A stretch of DNA of 13,709 bases from an uncultured Acholeplasmatales bacterium (lineage in GTDB: Bacteria; Bacillota_I; Bacilli_A; ML615J-28; CAG-698). The notes under the pieces are model-generated. The model saw nothing but the letters and a program-made list of their open reading frames with translations. It ran no database searches and was not told the origin of the DNA. The first letter of the stretch is position 1; each line of letters starts with the position of its first letter. Below, piece after piece: positions 7,261-13,384 of this stretch. The position numbers and the translations under genes were made by a program. The stretch is taken from positions 1-13,709 of the forward strand of contig CALEGD010000019.1 of NCBI GenBank assembly GCA_937877075.1. The letters run 5' to 3'.

Positions 7261-7293
7261 AAATAAAAAACAAAGTTTTTTAGACTTTGTTTT
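7261..7293 (-). terminator. Intrinsic terminator of the sigma/anti-sigma operon
   Basis: On the minus strand AAAACAAAGT (7293-7284) pairs perfectly with ACTTTGTTTT (7276-7267) over a 7-nt loop and is followed by TTTTTTATTT. It sits between the anti-sigma gene and the promoter of the lipoprotein gene, so that gene depends mainly on its own promoter. Confidence 0.8.
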
Positions 7294-8638
7294 ATCTGTT
7301 TAGAAATTCTTCGTAAGCTGCTTCAAATTTCTGAATATAAAGTGAATTTTGAAAACTTTCATCGGTTTTTACAAGATGGTTTTGATATTGGGTATAAAGT
7401 CTAGTGATGGAATCGGATAGGAAAGGTTTGTTTAGAGCAATTAATGTATTAATCTCAATTGTTAATTGATATATCTGTTTTTGATCGAAAGACATACCTT
7501 TTCGGTAGTTTTTTATTAAGTCATCAAAATTTACTTGTTTTTGAAACTCGCAATCAAATTTAAAATCCTTATTTCCAATCTTTTTTTTGACTTCTTGATT
7601 AAAATATTCGATTTGAATACGGTAATTGTTTTCCACGGTTTCATTAAGAAGACTCTTCAAGGAATCAGTCTCATTAAGTAATTCATTTATTCTTCCTTGA
7701 AGGTCGCCTCCGGAGCAAATGAAATTAAAGTCCGGGAATTGGTCTTCTAAGAATCTTTTGATTTCCACTCTTAAAGCCATATTTCCGTTTTTATTAAGTC
7801 GTTTCAGATAATTATTTAAACTTTCTTTTAAATCCTCTATCTTTTGTTCATTTTCTTTATCGACTTCTCTCTTTTTCTCTTCTAGTTTTTTGATAATATC
7901 TCGGTATTTATCTTGAAATTCTTTTAGATCGTCTTCCCGGTAATCTTTAATAATTGTATTTAATTCTTTCGGGGAGAGTTTCAAAGCTTCATTAAAGCTT
8001 AAATTTGGGTCGGCTTTTAAGGCTTTTTCAATTAACATCATAATACCTTTGCTGGTTTTATTCTTTTTTGCTTTTTCATTAAGACCACCGTCTTGATTTC
8101 GGTTCTTCACTTTGGTTTTCCAGGAGTTTTTTTGAAACAGTTTTTCAAATTTTTCTTGAACCTTTTGATTCATTTTATCTTCTAACTTTTGCAACTTATT
8201 GACTGTAAGAATATTTATTTCCGCCGCTTCATTTTCTGGATCTAAATAACCAAGTTCGACACTCACCTGAAGCAGAAGGCTTAAAGCTTCTTCGAGAGTT
8301 TTACCATTCAGTTCCGGTGCACACTCTAAGACATGAGCACCATCAAGATTTAAAGCTCGGACGGAGAGAAGTTTTTCCTTCTCATTAAGTTCAATTTCTA
8401 AAGAGGGGTTAATATCAATAGTTAAGATGGTACTGGGGGTTTTTGAAAAACTACTAAAAGAGAGGATTAAACTTAAAATGAAAACGGAGAAAACAAGAGC
8501 AATTTTCCAAAAATTAAAATAAAGTTTTTTTGGTTTTACTGGGATATTAAGTTTTTGTAGGATTTCCTCTTTTAGATTCGGAACAAAATTTAAACTTTCG
8601 ATTCTTAATCGACGTTTTAATTCTCGATTTTTCATCAT
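7292..8638 (-). CDS. Membrane anti-sigma factor with RsgI-type extracellular domain
   Basis: A 448-residue bitopic membrane protein. Residues 1-44 are a short, basic cytoplasmic segment (helix around NLKEEILQKL) that would hold the sigma factor; residues about 45-64 are the single membrane span; the outside part starts with TILTIDINPSLEI (70-82), containing the Asn77-Pro78 pair that is self-cleaved in RsgI proteins as a step toward regulated proteolysis. Then come an ALNLDG stretch, LGYLDPE, an LSFNEALKLSPKELNTIIKDYR helix pair, and long coiled-coil-like segments with two Cys (one in FICSGG, one in FDCEF). The start ATG overlaps the sigma gene stop in ATGA, so the two are co-translated, as for sigma/anti-sigma pairs. 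No carbohydrate-binding module of the kind seen on clostridial RsgI proteins is visible. The signal sensed is unknown. Confidence 0.8.
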   Translation of the reverse strand: MMKNRELKRRLRIESLNFVPNLKEEILQKLNIPVKPKKLYFNFWKIALVFSVFILSLILSFSSFSKTPSTILTIDINPSLEIELNEKEKLLSVRALNLDGAHVLECAPELNGKTLEEALSLLLQVSVELGYLDPENEAAEINILTVNKLQKLEDKMNQKVQEKFEKLFQKNSWKTKVKNRNQDGGLNEKAKKNKTSKGIMMLIEKALKADPNLSFNEALKLSPKELNTIIKDYREDDLKEFQDKYRDIIKKLEEKKREVDKENEQKIEDLKESLNNYLKRLNKNGNMALRVEIKRFLEDQFPDFNFICSGGDLQGRINELLNETDSLKSLLNETVENNYRIQIEYFNQEVKKKIGNKDFKFDCEFQKQVNFDDLIKNYRKGMSFDQKQIYQLTIEINTLIALNKPFLSDSITRLYTQYQNHLVKTDESFQNSLYIQKFEAAYEEFLNR

Positions 8639-9153
8639 TCCACCACCTTTACTATTTTTTTAAGTTTATCTAAAGCTTGGTTAAGTTTCCAGGTAACACC
8701 GCTTGTAGAGAGATTCATTATCGCAGCGACTTCCCTTCTTTTGTAATTCTCACAAATGCAGAGCATAAGAATCATGAATTCATCTTCAGGAAGATTTTTT
8801 GAGGCTAGATCAATTAAAGGCGTCTTGGTATTTTCATTTGAAGCAAGAGCATCAATTACTTCATGATCAAGAAGAACTTCCTTCTTTCTTCGGTTATATT
8901 CATTAATTGCCAGATTTTTGGCAATCGTTACAATCCAAGCCTTAGGCGATTTACTTTCATAAGAATTGACCTTCTCATATACTTTAAGATAAGTGTTCTG
9001 CATAATATCCTCAGATAAGTCGGAATCTTTTAAAATTGAGTAAATCGTATAGTATACTAAACGATGAGTTGCTTCATAAATATTATTGAAGGCCTCCTCA
9101 TTGCCTTTTTTTAAAGCCTGTATATTTTTTTCTAAAAATTTTGAATCGTACAT
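8635..9153 (-). CDS. ECF sigma factor
   Basis: A 172-residue RNA polymerase sigma factor of the extracytoplasmic-function group. Region 2 covers residues about 21-90, with DLSEDIMQNTYLKVYEKV (core binding) and the basic KAWIVTIAKNLAINEYNRRKK segment for -10 melting; region 4 covers about 119-168, with a helix-turn-helix at RREVAAIMNLSTSGVTWKL that reads the -35 box. Regions 1 and 3 are absent, as is normal for the group, so this is not a SigI protein even though its partner has an RsgI-type domain. Two promoters precede it: a sigma-A type one and one that matches the downstream lipoprotein promoter, implying autoregulation. The ribosome binding site is GAGGG at 9157-9161. Activity is expected to be held by the overlapping downstream anti-sigma gene. 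Confidence 0.9.
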   Translation of the reverse strand: MYDSKFLEKNIQALKKGNEEAFNNIYEATHRLVYYTIYSILKDSDLSEDIMQNTYLKVYEKVNSYESKSPKAWIVTIAKNLAINEYNRRKKEVLLDHEVIDALASNENTKTPLIDLASKNLPEDEFMILMLCICENYKRREVAAIMNLSTSGVTWKLNQALDKLKKIVKVVE

Positions 9154-9183
9154 ATTCCCTCTTTTATTTATACCGGCTCACTA

Positions 9184-9219
9184 ATATAACAATGAAATCT
9201 GCTTTTTTGCCAGTAAATT
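9184..9219 (-). promoter_or_regulatory. Autoregulatory ECF-type promoter of the sigma gene
   Basis: AATTTACTGGCAAAAA (9219-9204) and TTGTTATAT (9192-9184) on the minus strand, separated by 11 nt, match the element before the lipoprotein gene base for base at the same spacing. Flanking and spacer bases differ, so this is not a longer duplication. The predicted start is about 25 nt before the ATG. Confidence 0.8.
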
Positions 9220-9228
9220 CATAAATTT

Positions 9229-9257
9229 ATTATATCACTTTTTGCTTGTTTTGTTAA
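9229..9257 (-). promoter_or_regulatory. Sigma-A promoter upstream of the sigma gene
   Basis: TTAACA (9257-9252) and TATAAT (9234-9229) on the minus strand are 17 nt apart, with TG one base before the -10 (9237-9236). This is close to the housekeeping consensus and would supply basal sigma factor, with the ECF-type promoter about 10 nt further downstream amplifying it. Confidence 0.7.
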
Positions 9258-9276
9258 GGCATGTATTTTAACGGGA

Positions 9277-9313
9277 AATAAAAAAACACTTAACCCTAGC
9301 CGGTTAAATGTTT
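9277..9313 (-). terminator. Intrinsic terminator of the ATP-grasp gene
   Basis: On the minus strand AAACATTTAACC (9313-9302) pairs over its full length with GGTTAAGTGTTT (9295-9284), using one G-U wobble, over a 6-nt loop and is followed by a T-rich tail (to 9277). It lies 26 nt beyond the stop of the ATP-grasp gene. Confidence 0.85.
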
Positions 9314-9338
9314 CGGATTATCGTCTAAGTCTTTGGAA

Positions 9339-10538
9339 TTATTCCATAATCAAGTGAAAGACAATTTTTTCGGCGGCATTTTTCGCATTTCTTCGGGCTT
9401 CTTTTTCATTGCTGCCGGTTGCTATCACAAAAGCATAACGATTACCCAATGAAGTCGGAGGTGTTAGATAAGTACCTTTACGTGGTTTTACATAGATAAA
9501 TTCCACTCCGGGACTGTTTAGGACCTCCCTTTTACCGGTTATTTTCTTTAATATTCCCGATTTTTCGAGAATCACATACTGTGCGAATGTACTCTTTATC
9601 TGTTTTGGTTCAAGGTTAATCGGCTTTTTTAAAGCCAGTTTTAGTGTTTCTTCAACAAGATTAATACCGAAACCGATGTTTAGAAGCCGATTCATTCCGG
9701 CTCCGGATATCCGCGGATTTATTTCAACAAGTTTCCAATTTCCCCTGACAAGTCGCATCTCTAAATGACAAGGACCGTTTTCTAGACCATAAATTTTAAT
9801 AATCTCTTCGGTACTTCGTTTTAACTTTTCGAAATAAGAACGTGAATAATTAGTGAGGAGATTGTAACCTGTAATAATAAAGTGTTCGTTGATAAAATTG
9901 ATTTCTTGTTCGATGACGGCAACAATATTCACCTTGCCGGCCTCGACTAAAACCTCGACGATGAACTGCTCTCCGTCTAAATACTCTTCTACAACCAGGG
10001 TTCCTCCCGGATAATCCTTAAACAAACGCTCAGAATATTTCAAATATTCGGAATATCTCTCACAATAATAGACATCCCGAGAACCGTTGGAATCAATGTA
10101 TTTTACAACTGCAGGTAAGAGTTTTTTAACTTGTTTTTCTTCCAGGTAATTTTCTTCATTTATGACCAGATATTCGGGATTATAAGGACTTTCTTTAAGT
10201 ATTTCCCTGGTGCGCAATTTGTCTTGCATAATGGCCATAGCATCACCGGAAAAGCATTCAACTCCAAACTCTTTTGCGAGGTTTGCGGCAAGAGCACAAT
10301 AGGGGTCAATAAAACTCACAATGGCCCGGATATTCAAGGAATTATGACCAAGATAACGAATAGTTTCCCGAACCGCATCGATATCATCCAAATCGCAATA
10401 CTGCATTAAATGAACCTCCGGAAAGGCTTGACGATTTATAATCTGATTTTGGTTGTTTGTAAAGAGACAGGTGAAGTAACCAAGATTGCCTGCCGCTGTT
10501 AACGCTTCGCGACTCGATCCGGATTTCTGGGTTCCCAA
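9339..10538 (-). CDS. ATP-grasp ligase, L-amino-acid-ligase-like
   Basis: An ATP-grasp enzyme of about 400 residues, expected to join a carboxylate to an amine through an acyl phosphate. Counting from the TTG at 10538: a Rossmann-like N-terminal domain (1-100), the ATP-binding loop in PAVVKYIDSNGSRDV (142-156), the hinge VVEEYLDGEQF (182-192), and metal ligands in CHLEMR (257-262) and VEINPRISGAG (271-281). The C-terminal part (about 300-399) resembles the lid of L-amino-acid ligases. Substrates are unknown. The start is uncertain: TTG 10538 has no ribosome binding site, while a strong GGGGAGG at 10563-10569 points to an ATC (10556) or ATT (10562) codon, which would restore the first beta strand as (M)DIIIFLGTQ or (M)KIDIIIFLGTQ. 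It is divergent from the YheC/YheD and Mur ligase genes, with a sigma-K-like promoter, so a role in late sporulation is likely. Confidence 0.85.
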   Translation of the reverse strand: MGTQKSGSSREALTAAGNLGYFTCLFTNNQNQIINRQAFPEVHLMQYCDLDDIDAVRETIRYLGHNSLNIRAIVSFIDPYCALAANLAKEFGVECFSGDAMAIMQDKLRTREILKESPYNPEYLVINEENYLEEKQVKKLLPAVVKYIDSNGSRDVYYCERYSEYLKYSERLFKDYPGGTLVVEEYLDGEQFIVEVLVEAGKVNIVAVIEQEINFINEHFIITGYNLLTNYSRSYFEKLKRSTEEIIKIYGLENGPCHLEMRLVRGNWKLVEINPRISGAGMNRLLNIGFGINLVEETLKLALKKPINLEPKQIKSTFAQYVILEKSGILKKITGKREVLNSPGVEFIYVKPRKGTYLTPPTSLGNRYAFVIATGSNEKEARRNAKNAAEKIVFHLIME

Positions 10539-10562
10539 AAATATAATTATATCGATTTTAAT

Positions 10563-10569
10563 CCTCCCC
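10563..10569 (-). promoter_or_regulatory. Ribosome binding site placed for a non-standard start codon
   Basis: GGGGAGG (minus strand) is the only good ribosome binding site before the ATP-grasp gene. Six nt after it comes ATC (10556-10554), in frame; an in-frame ATT (10562-10560) touches it. No ATG or GTG exists near here, and the TTG at 10538 is 24 nt away, too far for this site. Confidence 0.6.
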
Positions 10570-10602
10570 TTATTTGGAATAAATTTATTTAATCGACTAA
10601 TA

Positions 10603-10631
10603 TATTTTATGACGGAGATAGAAATTCGGTT
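10603..10631 (-). promoter_or_regulatory. Sigma-K-like promoter of the ATP-grasp gene
   Basis: On the minus strand AACC (10631-10628) precedes CATAAAATA (10611-10603), with 17 nt between the AC pair and CATA. This fits the Bacillus sigma-K pattern AC-N16/17-CATAnnnTA at every fixed position. CATAAAAT also fits a sigma-E -10 box. Confidence 0.55.
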
Positions 10632-10670
10632 GTGAATATACCCAATTCGGAAAGAGGGATATTATCGTCC

Positions 10671-10699
10671 ATACCAAAATTACCTCAAGTCATAATATA
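10671..10699 (+). promoter_or_regulatory. Mother-cell (sigma-K/sigma-E-like) promoter of the YheCD-Mur unit
   Basis: CATAATATA at 10691-10699 fits the sigma-K -10 CATAnnnTA. AC at 10673-10674 is 16 nt upstream, and ATA at 10671-10673 is 17 nt upstream, the spacing of a sigma-E -35. The start codon is 28 nt downstream, with GAGGT at 10716-10720. Confidence 0.55.
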
Positions 10700-10726
10700 T
10701 ACTGAACAAGGAAATGAGGTAGGATA

Positions 10727-11770
10727 ATGTTAATAGGTATGTTTCATATTCGAAAGGATCCGGAAAAAGTTTCTCGGGCATATCTTTATTCTGCGATAGC
10801 AAAACACGAAGGATTTGATTTCTTTTATTTCACTGCTTCAAATGTAGATTTTGAAAAGAAAGAAATAAATGGTATGTACTACCAAGGTGGTAAATGGCAT
10901 AATAAAATCTTTCCTTTTCCGGATGTGATTATCAATACCGCTAATCAAAACAGTGTTTTCCAAGACCAAACCGAAAACCGTTTAAAGGAATTAGTTCCCT
11001 TTACCTGTTATCCGGTCGGAACGAAGACCGCAGTATATCAGAAAATCATCACCGGGGAACTCTTTAAGGATCATGTTATTCCGTATAATTTTCTTAAAGA
11101 TAGCAAAGAAATATTCGACTTTCTTAAAGTGCATGGAAAGACAATTATAAAACCGGTTAGAGGGCACCACGGAGATGATGTAATCAGCATAGAAAGGAAA
11201 GGATTTGTTTATCTACTTCATATTAAAGAAAAGCATCTATATGTTTCGAGAAAGAAATTGATTAGCTTTATAGAAAAAATGATGGAGAAAAGGCCAATGT
11301 TGATGCAGAAATTCATCGATTGCCGCTTAAAAACCGGCGAACCCTATGATTACCGACTCCACTTACAAAAGGACCGAAAAGGAAAATGGGTAATCACGAT
11401 TATTTTTCCCCGGGTCGGTTCGCTCGATCGGGTGATAACCAATTTAAGTCAAGGTTCGCAAATGGTTGAACTCCCGAATTTTCTTAGAAATGAATATGGA
11501 GATGAGGCCCCTCTAGTCGGAAAACTTTTGAAGGAATTCGCTTTAAAATTTGTTGAACATTTTGAAACTCTTTATCCCTATAAATTTGACGAATTAGGAA
11601 TTGATGTCGGACTTGATAATAATAAACATCTTTGGGTTTATGAGGTTAACTGGCGACCGGGACATGTATTTATTGAGGTCCAAACAGCCAAAAATGCGAT
11701 TGACTATGCAGTCTTTCTAGCGGAAGAAAATAAGGAGAAGTATGAAAAAACTAGCACTGAAGGAAATTAA
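10727..11770 (+). CDS. YheC/YheD-family ATP-grasp protein
   Basis: A 347-residue ATP-grasp protein of the YheC/YheD group, which in Bacillus is linked with the endospore coat. The N-terminal domain begins MLIGMFHIRKDPEKVSRAYL and has the usual FPDVIIN (64-70). ATP-grasp marks follow: TIIKPVRGHHGDDVI (139-153), MQKFIDCRLKTGEPYDYRLH (193-212), ITNLSQGS (237-244), and ELGIDVGLDNN (289-299) leading to YEVNWRPGH (305-313), which holds metal-binding Glu and Asn. The family is predicted to form amide bonds between amino acids or on proteins; its exact product is not known to me. No export signal, so it acts in the cytoplasm, presumably of the mother cell. It overlaps the Mur ligase gene by 29 nt, so the two enzymes are made together and probably act in sequence. 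A sigma-K/E-like promoter precedes it. Confidence 0.85.
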   Translation: MLIGMFHIRKDPEKVSRAYLYSAIAKHEGFDFFYFTASNVDFEKKEINGMYYQGGKWHNKIFPFPDVIINTANQNSVFQDQTENRLKELVPFTCYPVGTKTAVYQKIITGELFKDHVIPYNFLKDSKEIFDFLKVHGKTIIKPVRGHHGDDVISIERKGFVYLLHIKEKHLYVSRKKLISFIEKMMEKRPMLMQKFIDCRLKTGEPYDYRLHLQKDRKGKWVITIIFPRVGSLDRVITNLSQGSQMVELPNFLRNEYGDEAPLVGKLLKEFALKFVEHFETLYPYKFDELGIDVGLDNNKHLWVYEVNWRPGHVFIEVQTAKNAIDYAVFLAEENKEKYEKTSTEGN

Positions 11771-13115
11771 AAAAGTTTTGGGAGTCGAATCCAATCCTGC
11801 TGATGAGGTAATAATTGAATATGTTACCAATGATATCAATAAGATGGATAAATTTACTCTGGTTTTCCACTTAAATAAAGCGGAAGAAATGAATTTAAAA
11901 AAGTTTGAAAATTTGGAATCTTGTTATGTGGTTACCGATCAACCCTTACTAAAGGGGACGATGGGGGTTAATAGAGTTATCTATGTTAGGAATGTAAAAG
12001 CGGCGTATGACAGCTTTACAAATTACTATCGAAATTTATTCAACCTTCCGGTGATTGCAGTTACCGGTACTTGCGGGAAGACGACAACAAAAGAAATGAT
12101 AACGCAAGTCCTTAGAAATAAGTATAAGGTCGTGGCTACCGAAAGCAGTAAAAATGCCCTACGTTTTATGAATGATTATCTGATGCAAATTGATGATGAT
12201 ACGGATTATGCCGTTTTTGAAACCGCAATTACTCATCCCGGCAATTTAATTTATGAATGTGAATTCTTTAAACCGACAATCGGAATTATCACGACCATCG
12301 GAATCGATCATTTGAATTGGTGTAAAACTTTAGATAATTACATTCGTACCAAGGGTGAGTTATTAACCGGTTTAGGTAAAGACTCGACTTTGATCATTAA
12401 TCGCGATAATAAACATATCAAGAAACTGGACTTTAGCCGTTTTGAAGGTAAGATTCTAACATTTGGAATAAAAAAGAAAGCCGATTACCAAGCCAAAGAC
12501 ATTATGTATTCTGAGAATGGGATGAAATTTAAGCTAATTTATCAGAACCGAGTCTATCCTGTTTATGTACCGGGTTTTGGTGAACATAATGTTTATAATG
12601 CCCTGGCAGCCTTAGCTGCAATCTCGGTTATGAAAGTTGATTTAAAAGAAGCAATTTCTTTCTTGGAGAAATTTCATCATATCCGCAGCCATACTGAACT
12701 AAAACCAGGAATTAACGGAAGTTTAATAATTGATGACACTTGGAGTTCCAACCCAACTTCAACCGAGGCCGCTTTAAAAGTGCTACGCGAACTCGGAAAA
12801 GGAAAACGGAAGATTGCTGCACTCGGCCAAATTTCTTATTTAGGTAAGCAAGCAGAAAAATATTATGAAAAGATTGCCAAGATGCTGATTAGAAATCAAG
12901 TAGATATTTTAATTACTAAAGATAGAGCCGCTGCCAGCATCGGTAATTATGCAATCAAACATGGAATGAATCCTGAACAAGTAATCCGTGCCGATAATGA
13001 TCAAGAATTTAAAGCGAAATTGACCGAACGGCTTAATAAAGGGACGATTTGTCTTTTCAAATGTTCAATGCTTGATAAATCAAGCCAGGATGTTCTGAAA
13101 AGTATTTTAGAATAA
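11742..13115 (+). CDS. MurF-like Mur ligase family protein
   Basis: A 457-residue Mur ligase, an ATP-dependent enzyme that joins an amino acid or peptide to a carboxylate acceptor. The order of motifs follows MurF: a short diverged substrate domain (1-100), P-loop GTCGKTTTK (109-117), FETAITHPGNL (159-169), GIDHLNW (187-193), a candidate carbamylated lysine in TKGELL (203-208), GEHNVYNALAALA (280-292), IDDTWSSNPTSTEAAL (330-345, MurF DDsYNANP), and ALGQISYLG (360-368). All catalytic blocks are intact, but the N-terminal domain that recognises the UDP sugar is reduced and unlike MurF, so the acceptor is probably not the normal cell-wall precursor. The start ATG has AAGGAG (11732-11737) inside the end of the YheCD gene. 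ATP-grasp plus Mur ligase is the domain set of cyanophycin synthetase, here as separate genes. A terminator follows immediately. Confidence 0.85.
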   Translation: MKKLALKEIKKVLGVESNPADEVIIEYVTNDINKMDKFTLVFHLNKAEEMNLKKFENLESCYVVTDQPLLKGTMGVNRVIYVRNVKAAYDSFTNYYRNLFNLPVIAVTGTCGKTTTKEMITQVLRNKYKVVATESSKNALRFMNDYLMQIDDDTDYAVFETAITHPGNLIYECEFFKPTIGIITTIGIDHLNWCKTLDNYIRTKGELLTGLGKDSTLIINRDNKHIKKLDFSRFEGKILTFGIKKKADYQAKDIMYSENGMKFKLIYQNRVYPVYVPGFGEHNVYNALAALAAISVMKVDLKEAISFLEKFHHIRSHTELKPGINGSLIIDDTWSSNPTSTEAALKVLRELGKGKRKIAALGQISYLGKQAEKYYEKIAKMLIRNQVDILITKDRAAASIGNYAIKHGMNPEQVIRADNDQEFKAKLTERLNKGTICLFKCSMLDKSSQDVLKSILE

Positions 13116-13146
13116 AAAAGTCACTCCATCATCGGAGTGACTTTTT
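13115..13146. terminator. Two-way intrinsic terminator after the Mur ligase gene
   Basis: AAAAAGTCACTCC (13115-13127) pairs perfectly with GGAGTGACTTTTT (13134-13146) over a 6-nt loop. It overlaps the stop codon of the Mur ligase gene and ends 3 nt before the stop of the minus-strand small gene, so it serves both. Confidence 0.9.
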
Positions 13147-13149
13147 AGC

Positions 13150-13317
13150 TTATTTTTCTTCAAAATCATCTTCATCACCGATCAATTCCTCTTCACATTG
13201 AGAGAGGGTATTAGGGCATTCGATTGCCAGAAGAATGACAAGAGCTAACACAAGGACAATAAAAGCATTGCATCCGGCCTTGCGTCTTCGCCAGATGCAT
13301 AGGGGATAACAATTCAA
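13150..13317 (-). CDS. Small cysteine-containing single-pass membrane protein
   Basis: A 55-residue protein read from a TTG start: short N-terminus with Cys3 and Cys7, a basic patch WRRRKAG (9-15), Cys16, a hydrophobic span of about 14 residues (FIVLVLALVILLAI, 19-32), then Cys34, Cys41 and a strongly acidic tail ending DEDDFEEK. The positive patch before the span and acidic tail after it predict an N-in, C-out orientation. I do not recognise a family; small proteins with one such span and clustered Cys recall the YjcZ-like sporulation proteins, but the match is only in style. GAGGAG (minus strand, 13331-13326) precedes the TTG by 8 nt, a little far. There is no in-frame ATG. It ends at a strong shared terminator, which supports it being a real gene. 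Confidence 0.55.
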   Translation of the reverse strand: MNCYPLCIWRRRKAGCNAFIVLVLALVILLAIECPNTLSQCEEELIGDEDDFEEK

Positions 13318-13329
13318 AAAAATCAGCTC

Positions 13330-13349
13330 CTCAGTATTAGAATATTGAG
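13330..13349. repeat. 20-bp inverted repeat over the small gene's ribosome binding site
   Basis: CTCAGTATT (13330-13338) and AATATTGAG (13341-13349) are inverted copies with one difference (a possible G-U pair in RNA). On the minus strand the right arm runs into GAGGAG, the ribosome binding site of the small membrane protein. It could be an operator or an RNA hairpin that limits translation. Confidence 0.4.
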
Positions 13350-13384
13350 TAATCTTCTTTTTGACTGTATAATTGCCTTGAACT

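Noticed and set aside
10131..10409. 92-codon plus-strand frame opposite the ATP-grasp gene
   Set aside because: It lies opposite the conserved ATP-grasp domain and shows no motif or ribosome binding site.
11742..13115. Calling the Mur ligase the cell's true MurF
   Set aside because: The N-terminal substrate domain is reduced and diverged, and the gene is coupled to a YheC/YheD protein under a sporulation-type promoter, not in a division/cell-wall cluster.
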